A DNA stretch of 51,159 nucleotides from Deltaproteobacteria bacterium (lineage in GTDB: Bacteria > Desulfobacterota > GWC2-55-46). Below are positions 23,109 to 32,183 of the stretch, piece after piece; position 1 is the stretch's first letter; each line of letters opens with the position of its first letter. The notes under the pieces are model-generated. The model saw only the letters and a program-made list of their open reading frames with translations, did no database searches and had not been told where the DNA came from. The stretch is from positions 1 through 51,159 of the forward strand of contig JACPGB010000021.1 in the NCBI GenBank assembly GCA_016182655.1. Direction: 5' to 3'. The translations under genes and the position numbers were made by a program.

Positions 23109-23744
23109 ATGAAAAGACTCGGCGTTGCGGCACTCCTTATCCTTACCGCATTCGGCTCGCAGGCCTTCGCTTCCGAGTTTACCGATAAGTACGAATCGGC
23201 GCTCGAAGCGAACGACATGATACTCCAGCAACAACTCCTCGAAGAGAACAAGGCGAAGCTCCCCGACGAGATCGGCGCACTCGTTAAGGATGGCCTCTCG
23301 CCCGATACGCCAAAGGAGCTCCGGCAGGGCAAGTTCTTCCTCGCCGAGACCCTCGCCCGCGCCCACAAGGACTTTACCGGGGACGTCGAGCCGCTAAAGA
23401 ACGTGAAGAAGAAGTCGTTCGACGCCCAGCTCTCCGCGCCCGTGCGCCCGACGGCTGTGAGCGGCGTCTACACCATAGAGATGCCCAAGGCGACTGATTC
23501 GGTAAAGAACGTCTTCGCGCCCGACAACATCGTCATAAAAAAGGGCGAGACTGTGAAATGGGTGAATACCGACGCGATCGCCCACGTCTTCTCGGCGATG
23601 CCTGTAATAAGCGCGGGCTCTTTCTCGTCAAAGAGCGTTCCGGCCGGCGGCTCTTTCGAGTACAAGTTTGAAAAACCCGGCGAGTATTTTTACCTCTGCT
23701 TCATCCACCACGCGATGGTGGGCAAGGTGACGGTGGAGGAATGA
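23109..23744 (+). CDS. Periplasmic cupredoxin-domain protein
   Basis: A 211-residue secreted blue-copper protein. A signal peptide (1-22, ending AFAS) is followed by a helical region (~25-95) without a known domain and a C-terminal cupredoxin domain. The copper ligands are H159 (AIAHVF), C197, H200 and M203 in CFIHHAM. The C-x2-H-x2-M spacing is that of amicyanin-type domains. It probably carries single electrons in the periplasm or binds copper. It is a possible donor to the CydA-like oxidase or another reductase, but it is not linked to that operon. A terminator at 23837 follows it. Confidence 0.88.
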   Translation: MKRLGVAALLILTAFGSQAFASEFTDKYESALEANDMILQQQLLEENKAKLPDEIGALVKDGLSPDTPKELRQGKFFLAETLARAHKDFTGDVEPLKNVKKKSFDAQLSAPVRPTAVSGVYTIEMPKATDSVKNVFAPDNIVIKKGETVKWVNTDAIAHVFSAMPVISAGSFSSKSVPAGGSFEYKFEKPGEYFYLCFIHHAMVGKVTVEE

Positions 23745-23755
23745 TATTTTCACAT

Positions 23756-23824
23756 CCCCCTTTTCTAAAGGGGGACTGAGGGGGATTACAATAAGCTGTC
23801 ATTGCGAGCTCAGCGAAGCAATCC
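23756..23824. repeat. Two short intergenic repeats
   Basis: 23756-23788 has CCCCCTTTTCTAAAGGGGGA plus GAGGGGGATTA, repeated at 49655-49687. 23799-23824 has the TCATTGCGAG...CGAAGCAATCC motif, a palindromic-type repeat common in environmental genomes. Confidence 0.7.
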
Positions 23825-23836
23825 TATCTTTAAAGC

Positions 23837-23872
23837 AAAACCGGGGTTGGCCGAAAGGCCAACCCCGGTTTT
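23837..23872. terminator. Bidirectional intrinsic terminator
   Basis: A perfect 16-bp stem (AAAACCGGGGTTGGCC and complement) with a GAAA tetraloop and a T-rich tract on both sides. It can serve the cupredoxin gene (plus) and the accessory genes reading toward it (minus). Confidence 0.9.
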
Positions 23873-23881
23873 AATTTTTAA

Positions 23882-23949
23882 GGTAGGGTGCGCCGTGCGC
23901 ACCATTTGATATATTTTGAATTAATTCTGGTGGGCCGAGCCCACCCTAC
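23882..23949. repeat. Inverted repeat GGTAGGGTG...CCACCCTAC
   Basis: GTAGGGTGCGCCGTGCGCACC at the left and GGTGGGCCGAGCCCACCCTAC at the right form an imperfect long hairpin around an AT-rich centre. It is an intergenic repeat at the edge of the AT-richer block. Confidence 0.65.
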
Positions 23950-23964
23950 AGGCTAAAATACGTG

Positions 23965-24522
23965 CTATTTCAAGATGATCTTCAAAGAATTAAGATATTT
24001 TATTATGTCGGGTTCGGTAGTCTTCTCTTTTTGGGGGCAAGTAATCATAATATTATATAGCGTATCCCCGACGACCTGTATGCGTGTGATACCATACCAA
24101 ATATGCCCTTTCTGCGTGGTCATTGTCGTTCCGAATTCTATCGCTGGCACACCGTTCATAAGTACATTTTTTTGCGAAAAAACTTTTGTTTTCCCGCTCT
24201 GTTCAATTCCTTTACGTAATTCAGAGGCTTGTTGAATAACCGAAAAAGCACGAAGGCCTCCATCTTTCAGACGGGTAACTTCAATTGAACCGTTTGTACC
24301 ATCTTCCATAAACCCAATATGCCAAACCACTCTCACGGCGTCGGCGCTGTCGAACTTTCGCTCTTGCGGGGCAGTTAATGAAAGGAACTCTATGTTAAAT
24401 TCCTGACTCTTATAAACCTGCCACTTTACCTCATCGGCTTGAGCTGTAATTGGTAGCCATATACAAATGAGCCAGATTACAATCATAAACGGTGACAGGA
24501 TGTCCAGTTGATTTGTTTTCAT
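23965..24522 (-). CDS. Hypothetical secreted or membrane-anchored protein
   Basis: A 185-residue product. An N-terminal hydrophobic stretch (~12-28, ending PITAQA) looks like a signal peptide, followed by a mostly beta domain (VKWQVYKSQEFNIEFL, VRVVWHIGFMEDG, HIWYGITRIQVVGDTLYNI). The pattern recalls PsbP-like or DUF1795-like folds, but I do not recognise the family. ATG 24522 is chosen because AAGGGTG lies six bases upstream; a GTG at 24531 is possible. The gene is AT-richer than the genome average here, like the next two, which suggests acquired DNA. Confidence 0.7.
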   Translation of the reverse strand: MKTNQLDILSPFMIVIWLICIWLPITAQADEVKWQVYKSQEFNIEFLSLTAPQERKFDSADAVRVVWHIGFMEDGTNGSIEVTRLKDGGLRAFSVIQQASELRKGIEQSGKTKVFSQKNVLMNGVPAIEFGTTMTTQKGHIWYGITRIQVVGDTLYNIMITCPQKEKTTEPDIIKYLNSLKIILK

Positions 24523-24654
24523 AAGTTGCACCCTTTACACCTGGCACATGAAATCAGCGGCACCGTTCTATTCATATCCGATGGGACAATTTAATATAAC
24601 TCTCTTTTGCATATCTGACTTGGAAAGTCTCTATTTTTACATTTCTACAGGCTT

Positions 24655-25032
24655 TTACCAGTTTCTATAACGCCATTGTCTCAATAGTTTTGTTTGCTTA
24701 TCAAATGTCAGCAGTACATTTTCACCGTGAGAAACCTTAATTGAGTATAGCATTAATACTTGTTCTGCGCTAAGACCTAATAAATCTTTAGGATCGGCCT
24801 TGACGCCTTGACTTGTCCATGTCCATGAAGCAACAAATATCTCCTCGCCGTGGGTAATAGACTCTGGTGCCCCAAATGCCATGAGTGCTTCATCAAATGT
24901 CATTTCGCCTATTGCGCTGTCCAAGGTTTTAGACATCTGTTGAAGGACCACAGTGGAATCGTCAGCAATTCCGATATTGTGCCAAACCACTAGACTAATA
25001 ATACTCATTGCAATGAAAACCAACTTTTTCAT
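24655..25032 (-). CDS. Hypothetical secreted protein
   Basis: A 125-residue product with a signal peptide (1-23, ending GIADD) and a small domain with GEMTFDEALMAFGAPESITHG, then FVASWTW. This is the G-x-P...W layout of small BamE/SmpA-like outer-membrane proteins, but no lipobox is seen. ATG 25032 has GGAGGG five bases upstream; the longer reading frame to 25077 adds 15 unlikely residues. It lies between two AT-rich genes; the function is unknown. Confidence 0.65.
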   Translation of the reverse strand: MKKLVFIAMSIISLVVWHNIGIADDSTVVLQQMSKTLDSAIGEMTFDEALMAFGAPESITHGEEIFVASWTWTSQGVKADPKDLLGLSAEQVLMLYSIKVSHGENVLLTFDKQTKLLRQWRYRNW

Positions 25033-25082
25033 CCACCCTCCATGAATCGCACTTGTGTTAAACAGCGTCGGGCGCAAATTAA

Positions 25083-25718
25083 TTATTCATAGTAACTGTC
25101 CATATCAGCCTTTATAGAAAGGTGTTCGCTAATTTTGGCATCGGCACCATCTATAATTGTAGCAATCCTGCCTATAACATCTCGGACTCTCCTAATATTG
25201 ATATGGGGCATGCCTGTAAGTGAAGAGATACCCTTCCTATCTTCAGGATACCTAAATGCCATTGATTGTGGATCGACCTTGCAAAATTCTGAAATGAGTC
25301 TCCCAATCTGTCTAACCTCTTCAACGGAGTCGTTTGGGGATATTTCATGCAGCAATTGGCTGCAAATCTGCCAAAGAGAACCAATATCATGTGTTTGTGG
25401 AAAAGGTTCACGGTTATTTTGAAGCCTTCTTCCATTTCGGATTAAGCCCTTCAACGCGAGCTCAAGATATTGCCGATACAGGAATAAGATGGGATAGACA
25501 AGCGCATCCTGATGATGTTCTTGTTCTTCTATATGCGCAACAAGAATATTAGCTGCATCTTGATAACCAATAGCATAAATTGACCACCCATCATTACCAA
25601 AATTAAGGATAGCGTTGCTCCATCCGTCTTCAACGGGAGTAAATACTTTATCCTCAGCGGATGGTAAAGAAAGAATTTCAATAAAATTTAATTTCATATT
25701 ATGTTTTGAATTTTCCAT
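25083..25718 (-). CDS. HEPN-like hypothetical protein
   Basis: A 211-residue soluble protein. ALVYPILFLYRQYLELALKGLI followed by QTHDIGSLWQIC is a long helix and a His-containing turn characteristic of HEPN-type helical bundles found in defence and toxin-related proteins. The strict R-x4-6-H nuclease motif is not seen. The ATG at 25718 has TGGAGG five bases upstream. It is AT-rich, is followed downstream by the two secreted hypotheticals, and lies 430 bp from tRNA-Pro. A defence role is only a possibility. Confidence 0.65.
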   Translation of the reverse strand: MENSKHNMKLNFIEILSLPSAEDKVFTPVEDGWSNAILNFGNDGWSIYAIGYQDAANILVAHIEEQEHHQDALVYPILFLYRQYLELALKGLIRNGRRLQNNREPFPQTHDIGSLWQICSQLLHEISPNDSVEEVRQIGRLISEFCKVDPQSMAFRYPEDRKGISSLTGMPHINIRRVRDVIGRIATIIDGADAKISEHLSIKADMDSYYE

Positions 25719-25911
25719 ACGCCTCCAATATTACTTATTTTATTCTATGAGAAAACACTTTTTTTGTCTATAGCCTTATTAAATGATATTTGTGGCTTGT
25801 CTTGCAGTTGGAGCTTACTCATGATTACATCTGAGTTATTCTGAGGACTTGTGTATCGACTCAGACAGGCTCTGTCAACCAGTACAACTTAAATATTTTA
25901 TTTAGAGCAAC

Positions 25912-25971
25912 AAAAAACGGACCGCCTTCCGGCCAATCCGTTTTTTAATTCTGGTCGGGGCGAGAGGATTC
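25912..25971 (-). repeat. Duplicated tRNA-Pro 3' end with its own terminator
   Basis: 25938-25971 repeats 34 bases of 26131-26164 without a mismatch: the terminator's right arm, TTTTTTAATT, the encoded CCA and the last ~17 bases of tRNA-Pro. The left arm of a second hairpin (AAAAAACGGA, 25912-25921) completes a terminator-like structure. It may be a recombination (att-like) scar or a decayed second tRNA gene. Between the copies (25972-26101) lies repeat-like sequence without a gene; 25719-25911 shows nothing. Confidence 0.75.
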
Positions 25972-26101
25972 TGGCTTCCGCTCATCGCCTTCCTGTCTCT
26001 TCGCTCCAGCCGCGCCTCCTCGCTTTCGGCCGCGTCCATGCGGCCTTTTCCTCGCACTTGCTCGGCGCTCGGCGGCTTTCGAATCCTGCCCATCCGAAAT
26101 T

Positions 26102-26139
26102 AAAAAACGGGTTGGCGAAAATACGCCAACCCGTTTTTT
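26102..26139 (-). terminator. Terminator of tRNA-Pro
   Basis: A 16-bp perfect stem (AAAAAACGGGTTGGCG, 26102-26117, with 26124-26139) and a 6-base loop, ending in six T on the minus strand, five bases after the encoded CCA. Confidence 0.9.
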
Positions 26140-26144
26140 AATTC

Positions 26145-26221
26145 TGGTCGGGGCGAGAGGATTCGAACCTCCGGCCCCCGCGTCCCGAACGCGGTGCTCT
26201 ACCAGGCTGAGCCACGCCCCG
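26145..26221 (-). tRNA. tRNA-Pro (anticodon CGG)
   Basis: A 77-base cloverleaf on the minus strand. The acceptor stem is CGGGGCG/CGCCCCG. The D arm has GCTC...GAGC. The anticodon stem CCGCG/CGCGG encloses the loop TTCGGGA, giving CGG. The T arm is GGAGG-TTCGAAT-CCTCT with one G-U pair, followed by A73 and an encoded CCA. The discriminator A, the proline-type 1-72 C-G pair and the anticodon fit tRNA-Pro reading CCG codons. A terminator follows directly, so it is transcribed alone. Confidence 0.95.
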
Positions 26222-26427
26222 ACATTAAAGGCGCAAGGTATTTTCCACACCCCCCCGCGCCGTTTAAAACAATTGAGTCATTTATAATAGCATTTCCTTT
26301 ACGCATTTCAAGTCTGTTTTTTAAGGCTGCTCTAAAAACAGGATTTTTTATAAAAAAGAAATGGGGAGCGCCCCCTGGTGGTCAGGGGGCGGCGGGTAGT
26401 CCGGCTCGGGGGTTTATGCGGGAGAAC

Positions 26428-28440
26428 CTAAGCGTTCTCTATTTTAAGCAGGTGGGGTACAAACTTGCGGTTTGAAGAGCTCTTTATCCGTTCGGGCCTG
26501 GCCTCTACGGCCTCCCTCTCGGCTTTGGCGTTGACCTTGAAGTTCGACACAAGTTCCTTTAATTCGGAAGCGAGCCTCGCGAGGTCGTCCGTCGCGTGAG
26601 TCACCTCGGCTATGGTCCCCACGTTCGCCATGGCGACCCCGGCGATCGAATCCATCGACCGGGTTATCTCGTCGGTCGTCGCGCTCTGTTCTTCTGCTGA
26701 AGTCGCAATCTGCCCTATCATCTCGGTGACGTTCTCGACGCCGCTTACTATCTGATTCAGGGCCTCTCCGGCCTCGTTCGCGAGCTTCACTCCGTTTTCG
26801 ACCTTCGCGACACCGGAGTTCATCGCACCGACCGCCTTGCCGGTCTCTTCCTGGATGGCCGTTATCATCCCGCTTATCTCCCTGGTGGCCTTCGAAGTCC
26901 TCTCCGCGAGCCTCCGGACCTCGTCGGCAACGACCGCGAAGCCCCTGCCCTGTTCCCCGGCTCTGGCCGCCTCTATGGCGGCGTTCAGCGCAAGGAGGTT
27001 AGTCTGGTCGGCGATGTCGTTTATGACCGAGACGATGGACCCTATTTCCTCGGACCTCTTCCCGAGGCTCTTTACGGTCCCGGCGCTTACGGTCGTCGAC
27101 TCCGCGACCTCCTTCATCGCCTCGATCGCCTGCCCCACGATCACGCCGCCCTGGGCGGCGGTCCTCTGGGCAATCCTCGCGGATTCAGAGGCCTGTTGTG
27201 AGTTCTTCGCCACCTCTATTACGGTCGCGCTCATCTCTTCCATGGCCGTCGCCACCTGCGATGTCTGCCCGGACTGCCTGTCGGCACCCTCGGTTATGAG
27301 AGAGGACGAGGCGGAGAGCTCCTCCGAGGCCGAGGCGAGATGGCTCGACGACTCGGCTATCCTCCCGATTATCACGGACATCTCTCCGGCCATCCTGTCA
27401 ACGCTCTCGCCCAGTCCGGATACCTCGTCCTTGATCTCATGGCCGAGGAATCTGATCTTCAGGTCGGCGCGCCTGGAAAGGTCTCCGTTCGCTATCTCCT
27501 CGACCGTTTCCTTTACCCTGATTATGGGCTTTATGAGGTGGTCGTTCGCTATCCAGATGAAAAATACCGTGAACGCGGCGCAGATGAGAGCCGACGCCGT
27601 AAGGGTCGCAAGCCCCCTCATCGCCGCGCCGCGCGCTTCCGCCGCTATCGCGCTCGTCATCTCATTTGCGGCCGCCACTATCCTCGGGGTGTGGGTGTAG
27701 ACGAGCGTCTGCATCTCCTTGTGATAAGCCTCGTTCGACTTCATCCCCCCGGAAAGCCGCTCCTTCCTCTCGTCCCACATATTCAATAACGCCGCGCCGC
27801 CTGCGGCGTTTTTAAGCTCATCTATGTCCTTGTCGAACCCGGCGATAGTATCCTTGAGGCCGGAAGCGATCTCTTCCTTGTCGTCATACGAGATGATATA
27901 GCGCTCGAAGAGGTAAGAGAGCTTGACGGTCTTTACCTTCGCGTCCGTCGCCGTGTCCGAGAGCCTTCCGCCGAGCGTCTTGCCCGCCGCGTTCAGCCTG
28001 TCGACAAGCGGAAAGGTCGTCTCCTCTATGCCCGCCTTGTCAACGCGGAGCGCGTCGCCGTACTCCATGGCCTTGTCAAGGGAAGCGCGCATGGATACCC
28101 ATTCGCCTTCTATTACCGAGAGCTTCTCAAGCATCTCGCGGCTCTTAAGCGGCTCCACGCCGCGAGAGCCGGTTTTCAGCCCGTCGATTACCTCGCCGAA
28201 CTCCTTTTTCTTGGCCTGGAAGTCCTTTTCGAGCTCCTCGTTCCCGGTGATTATATGCCTGTTGAGTATCTCGGCCATCTCAACGGTCCGCTTCCGTAGT
28301 GACCCCGCCTCGTCGACCTGGGCGTATCTCCTGCTCATGCCGCCTATGAGGTAATATGTCACGGGTATCTGGATGATAAGGAGCAGGAGAAGAAAGATAT
28401 AGCTCCCTATGAACCTTGTTTTGAGCGAATGTATATTCAT
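26428..28440 (-). CDS. Methyl-accepting chemotaxis protein
   Basis: A 670-residue transmembrane chemoreceptor. Helix 1 is at ~12-34, a periplasmic helical-bundle sensor at ~35-275 (no named family recognised), helix 2 at ~280-303, HAMP at ~300-355, and the signalling domain follows, with the hairpin tip near residue 510 ([40 protein letters not shown]). The long all-helical sensor has two similar halves, as in PilJ-type receptors. There is no C-terminal NWETF-like CheR/CheB tether. No cheA or cheW lies in the window; the lone CheR at 44538 may modify it. It lies just after a degenerate receiver gene (28454-28828), 13 bp apart. Confidence 0.93.
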   Translation of the reverse strand: MNIHSLKTRFIGSYIFLLLLLIIQIPVTYYLIGGMSRRYAQVDEAGSLRKRTVEMAEILNRHIITGNEELEKDFQAKKKEFGEVIDGLKTGSRGVEPLKSREMLEKLSVIEGEWVSMRASLDKAMEYGDALRVDKAGIEETTFPLVDRLNAAGKTLGGRLSDTATDAKVKTVKLSYLFERYIISYDDKEEIASGLKDTIAGFDKDIDELKNAAGGAALLNMWDERKERLSGGMKSNEAYHKEMQTLVYTHTPRIVAAANEMTSAIAAEARGAAMRGLATLTASALICAAFTVFFIWIANDHLIKPIIRVKETVEEIANGDLSRRADLKIRFLGHEIKDEVSGLGESVDRMAGEMSVIIGRIAESSSHLASASEELSASSSLITEGADRQSGQTSQVATAMEEMSATVIEVAKNSQQASESARIAQRTAAQGGVIVGQAIEAMKEVAESTTVSAGTVKSLGKRSEEIGSIVSVINDIADQTNLLALNAAIEAARAGEQGRGFAVVADEVRRLAERTSKATREISGMITAIQEETGKAVGAMNSGVAKVENGVKLANEAGEALNQIVSGVENVTEMIGQIATSAEEQSATTDEITRSMDSIAGVAMANVGTIAEVTHATDDLARLASELKELVSNFKVNAKAEREAVEARPERIKSSSNRKFVPHLLKIENA

Positions 28441-28453
28441 CCTCGTCCCCTCT

Positions 28454-28828
28454 TTAGGTTGTCGCGCGTCTTACCGAATCAAGAAGCTCGTTCACCGTAA
28501 ACGGCTTCACTATACAGCCTGTCGCGCCGGCGTTTTTCCACTCATGTTCCCTGTTAAGCCTGTACTCGGACGCCATTATGATGACCGGCAGATGATAAGT
28601 GGCCGGGTTGGACCTTATCTTTCTGGCGAGGTCCGCGCCGTCGAGGCCGCCGCGCTCCATGTCGAACTCCGCAATTATCAGGTCGGGCCTCATGCCCGCC
28701 TCTATCATCTCGAGCGCCTCGACGGCTGAGCCGGCGGAGACGACCCCGTAGTGTTCGAGCACCAGCGTGTGGGATATCATCGACCTTATCCCGTGGTTCT
28801 CATCGACGACCATTATTGTTTTGTCCAT
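28454..28828 (-). CDS. Single-domain receiver protein with altered phosphoacceptor
   Basis: A 124-residue CheY-like protein. The acid pair is D9-E10 and the conserved Lys is in IVKPF. At the phosphoacceptor position, by alignment with CheY (DWNMPNMDG), the sequence reads E54[10 protein letters not shown]: Glu replaces Asp, Glu replaces the following Pro, and two residues are inserted. The Thr/Ser switch position is Ala-Ser (IIMAS). It may be locked in an active-like state or use D56. ATG 28828 matches the receiver N-terminus; the longer frame to 28933 adds 35 non-family residues. It reads into the chemoreceptor gene 13 bp downstream, probably one operon. Confidence 0.8.
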   Translation of the reverse strand: MDKTIMVVDENHGIRSMISHTLVLEHYGVVSAGSAVEALEMIEAGMRPDLIIAEFDMERGGLDGADLARKIRSNPATYHLPVIIMASEYRLNREHEWKNAGATGCIVKPFTVNELLDSVRRATT

Positions 28829-29119
28829 CACGAATTTATCCGCAAAAGAAAAGTTTTTAAGGGTCCTTTGCATGCCGTGTCCTATCCCGTATAGGAAATA
28901 TATCGGAGAGGACCGTATTTGCTCAATGGCCACTATGGTCTATTTTGGATTGTCCAAAGGGTTGATTTTCGGAGTAGTCCCTGCGGCCAGCGCCATGCAC
29001 TACAAGCATTAGAATGAAATACGCTGAGCGTCGGCTTACCCGCCGGGGGCCTGTCTCTTAACTGATAACTTGGGTATTTACAACGAAAACCGAAGGGGAG
29101 GAACGGGTGGGGAGGCCTT

Positions 29120-29779
29120 TCAGTCCGGCTTTACCATGCCTTTTTTTATCGCTATCTTTATGAGGTTCGCCATGTCGTTCACCTTGAGCTTCTTCATTAT
29201 GTTGTTCCTGTGGCTCTTGACCGTGGACACCGATATGAAGAGCTTGTCGGCTATCATCTTGCTCGTCGAGCCGTCGGCGATGAGCTTCAATATCTCCTTT
29301 TCCCTCGCGCTCAATGAGTCGAACGGGTCCTGCGACTGGTCCTTCTTTATAATATCCACGAAGTCGTTGAAGAGCTCCTCGGAGACCGCCGGGGACGCGT
29401 ACTTCGACCCGGATGAGACCTTGGCGACCGCCTTAAGGAGCTCATCCGTCGCCGAGTCCTTGAGCACATAGGCCATGGCCCCGGCCCTGAAGGCGTCTAT
29501 GGCGTGGAAGACGTCGGCGTGCATGGAGAGTATTATGACCTTCGTCTCCGGGAACTCCTCCATGACCCGCTTCGTCGCGACTATGCCGTCAAGGTCGGGC
29601 ATGGTAATGTCCATGATGACGATGTCGGGCTTTAAGTTGGCTATCTCCCTGAGCGCGGTAAGGCCGTTGTCGGCCTCTCCGGCGACCGTGTACTCGGGGA
29701 AGGGGGCGAAAAGGGACCTTATCCCGCTTCGAAGGACGGGGTGGTCGTCTGCTATGAATACCTTGATGGGTTTTTTCAT
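29120..29779 (-). CDS. NarL/FixJ-family response regulator
   Basis: A 220-residue transcription factor. The receiver has VFIADDHPVLRSG (acid pair D10-D11), the phosphoacceptor in PDIVIMDITMPDLDG, switch Ser in VIILSMH and the Lys in YVLKDS. The LuxR-type helix-turn-helix is SAREKEILKLIADGSTSKMIADKLFISVSTVKSHRNNIMKKL. All phosphorylation residues are present, unlike the two other small regulators here. The ATG at 29779 fits the family; no ribosome site is clear, and an upstream extension to 29836 is unlikely. The cognate kinase is not adjacent. The region 28829-29119 shows no gene. Confidence 0.92.
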   Translation of the reverse strand: MKKPIKVFIADDHPVLRSGIRSLFAPFPEYTVAGEADNGLTALREIANLKPDIVIMDITMPDLDGIVATKRVMEEFPETKVIILSMHADVFHAIDAFRAGAMAYVLKDSATDELLKAVAKVSSGSKYASPAVSEELFNDFVDIIKKDQSQDPFDSLSAREKEILKLIADGSTSKMIADKLFISVSTVKSHRNNIMKKLKVNDMANLIKIAIKKGMVKPD

Positions 29780-29872
29780 TCTAAGGAGGGGCGATATGGC
29801 CCATAACAGTATAGTTTCAAATCGAAAAAATTGCAAGCGGTGGTAAAAAATAGGCGGGACGGGTTGAGATCC

Positions 29873-31783
29873 TTAAGCCGGGGCGTGCATGCCCCTTCTC
29901 GACTCCTCGACTATCCTGTCGACGTCGGCCTTATCGAGAGACTCTTCCTTAAGAAGCGCTTCAGCCAGGGATTCAAGCGCGAATCTATTCACGGAGAGCA
30001 CCGCGTCGGCCTTAGCCTCGGCCTCCATTATGAACTTCCTTATCTCCTGGTCCATTAGCCAGGCCATGTCCTCGCTGTACCTCTTCGGCACGCCGAGATC
30101 CCTGCCGAGGAACGGGTGCTCCTCGCCCCTCCCGAGGTTCACGGGCCCTATCTCATCGCTCATGCCCCACTGGGCGACCATCTTCTCTGCGAGGAAGGTC
30201 GCGTTCTTGAGGTCGTCCTGCGCGCCTGTGCTGACGTCGTTGAATATGAGCTTTTCCGCGGCCCTCCCGGCAAGCGCCACCGCGAGCTTGTTCACAAGGT
30301 ACTTCCTCGGGTAGTAGTGCCGCTCCTCCTCGGGGAGGAACTGAGTGACGCCCATGGCCATGCCTCTGGGGATTATCGAGACCTTGTGTATGGGGTCGGT
30401 GAACGGGAGCTCCCTGGAGACCAGCACGTGGCCGGACTCGTGGAACGCGGTTATGCGCTTCTCCTCGGCCGAGAGCTCGCTCTCTCTCTTCGACCCCATC
30501 ATTATCCTGTCTATCGCCTCGTCGAAGTCTACCTGCTCGATCCATTCCTTTTTTTTCTTGACCGCCTCGAGGGCCGCCTCGTTCGCCAGGTTCTCAAGGT
30601 CCGCTCCGGTCATGCCCGGGGTCCCCCTCGCAATTTTATCCATATCCACATCCGGGGAGACCTTCTTGCCCCTCGTGTGGACCTCGAGTATCGCAAGCCT
30701 CTCCTTCCACCCGGGCCTCTCAACGACTATGTGCCTGTCGAAGCGCCCGGGCCTTAGGAGCGCAGGGTCGAGGACGTCGGGCCTGTTCGTCGCGGCCATG
30801 ACGACTATCTCCTCGTGCGGCTCAAACCCGTCCATCTCGCTTAAAAGCTGGTTTAATGTCTGCTCCCGCTCGTCATGCCCGCCGCCGAGCCCGGCGCCGC
30901 GGGTCCTGCCGACCGAGTCTATCTCGTCGATGAATATTATCGAGGGCTTCGTCTCCCGCGCCCTCCTGAACATGTCGCGCACGCGCGAAGCCCCCACGCC
31001 CACGAACATCTCTATGAACTCGGAGGCGCTTATGCTGTAGAACGGCACCCCGGCCTCTCCGGCGACGGCCTTGGCGAGGAGCGTCTTCCCCGTCCCCGGC
31101 GGCCCGACAAGGAGTATCCCCTTCGGCACCTTCGCCCCGAGCTTCGCGAACCTCGCGGGGTCCTTGAGGAATTCGACGGTCTCGGTAAGCTCCTGCTTGG
31201 CGTTCTCGAGCCCGGCGACGTTCTTGAACGTGACGCCCGGCTTCTTCGCGTTAAAGAGCTTCGCCTTGCTGAGGCCGAAGTTGAAGACCCCTCCCCCGCC
31301 TCCCCCTCCGCCCTGGGCCTGGGAGACCCTCCTCATAAGGAAGACCCAGACCCCTATGATAAGGACCCAGGGGAGCGCGATGATCAACGCCTGCCACAGG
31401 AACGCCCCCCCTTCGGGCTCCACCCTTACGGTAATCCCCTTCTCCTCGAACTCGTTTATAATTTCGCTACCCTGGAAAGGCGGCAGATTCGTCTGGAAGT
31501 TGAAGACGTCCCTCGGCCCTCCCTCCCCCGGAGGGCTGACGGTGACCGGTTTCTTAAGCTCGCCTTTTACATGCAGCCCTTTCAGGGTTACGGACTCTAT
31601 ATTCCCGGCCTTGAGCTCAGCCATGAACTCGCTATAGCTTATCTCATAGGTGCGCTCAAGGCTGTCCGACGAGACGACCTCGCCCCAGATATAGATGAGC
31701 CCCGCGAACGCGATCAGTATGACAAGCGCCTTCCAGAGCGGGTTCTTATCTTCGGCATCCCTTGTCCTCGTCCCGTCTGCCAT
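29873..31783 (-). CDS. ftsH: ATP-dependent zinc metalloprotease FtsH
   Basis: A hexameric inner-membrane AAA+ protease that degrades misfolded membrane proteins and selected regulators. It has 636 residues. Transmembrane helices lie at ~16-34 and ~128-147 with a periplasmic domain between. The Walker A is [11 protein letters not shown] (~220), Walker [13 protein letters not shown], the SRH ends [18 protein letters not shown], and the zinc site is HESGH, with the third ligand in the DDLKNAT segment. A Gly-rich linker (GGGGGGG) precedes the ATPase domain. The ATG at 31783 lacks a clear ribosome site. It appears monocistronic. Confidence 0.96.
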   Translation of the reverse strand: MADGTRTRDAEDKNPLWKALVILIAFAGLIYIWGEVVSSDSLERTYEISYSEFMAELKAGNIESVTLKGLHVKGELKKPVTVSPPGEGGPRDVFNFQTNLPPFQGSEIINEFEEKGITVRVEPEGGAFLWQALIIALPWVLIIGVWVFLMRRVSQAQGGGGGGGGVFNFGLSKAKLFNAKKPGVTFKNVAGLENAKQELTETVEFLKDPARFAKLGAKVPKGILLVGPPGTGKTLLAKAVAGEAGVPFYSISASEFIEMFVGVGASRVRDMFRRARETKPSIIFIDEIDSVGRTRGAGLGGGHDEREQTLNQLLSEMDGFEPHEEIVVMAATNRPDVLDPALLRPGRFDRHIVVERPGWKERLAILEVHTRGKKVSPDVDMDKIARGTPGMTGADLENLANEAALEAVKKKKEWIEQVDFDEAIDRIMMGSKRESELSAEEKRITAFHESGHVLVSRELPFTDPIHKVSIIPRGMAMGVTQFLPEEERHYYPRKYLVNKLAVALAGRAAEKLIFNDVSTGAQDDLKNATFLAEKMVAQWGMSDEIGPVNLGRGEEHPFLGRDLGVPKRYSEDMAWLMDQEIRKFIMEAEAKADAVLSVNRFALESLAEALLKEESLDKADVDRIVEESRRGMHAPA

Positions 31784-31891
31784 ATATTAATTCTACAGGA
31801 GAACCCGGCATAAGCAAATCGAGCTATAATTATAGAAGGGGGTTGACAAATCGGTTTATCGAGGTTTTTTTTCAACCCCGAGGAGGGTCCC

Positions 31892-32182
31892 ATGGAGACC
31901 AGAAAATCCTATCATGACAGGAAAGAGGAGCTCTTCCGGGAGCTCGACTCCAGGATAGAAGTCTTGAAAAAGGCCTTTGACCAGAGCAGGTCGGAAGTGA
32001 AGCTTAAATACCGGGAGCAGATAGAGACCTTGAGAAAGAAACAGGAGACGCTCGGGGTGAGGCTCCGGGAGCTCAAGGACGCCGGCGAGGACAGGTGGGA
32101 GGGCCTGAAAGACGGTGTCGAGGGCGCGTACGAGGACTTGAGAAAATATTTCGACGGGCTTGCCGGAAGGTTCCGGCGCTGA
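31892..32182 (+). CDS. Small coiled-coil protein
   Basis: A 96-residue, highly charged protein predicted to be almost wholly helical, with heptad-like spacing from residue ~8 to ~60 (KEELFRELDSRIEVLKKAF, then YREQIETLRKKQETLGVRL). The end is Arg-rich (AGRFRR). GAGGAGGG lies eight bases before the ATG. TTGACA at 31843-31848 could be a -35, but no good -10 follows. It resembles small stress- or membrane-associated coiled-coil proteins of environmental bacteria; I cannot name a family. It ends two bases before the convergent gene at 32184. Confidence 0.75.
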   Translation: METRKSYHDRKEELFRELDSRIEVLKKAFDQSRSEVKLKYREQIETLRKKQETLGVRLRELKDAGEDRWEGLKDGVEGAYEDLRKYFDGLAGRFRR

Positions 32183-32183
32183 A

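Noticed and set aside
25912-26139. Two similar hairpins with a shared 34-bp repeat considered as a CRISPR-like array
   Set aside because: Only two copies exist, and the repeat is explained by the tRNA-Pro 3' end and terminator; no cas genes are present.
26310-26345. GCTCTAAAAACAGGATTTTTT resembling the end of the MITE at 41393
   Set aside because: The match is short and A/T-rich, with no second end nearby, so it may be chance.
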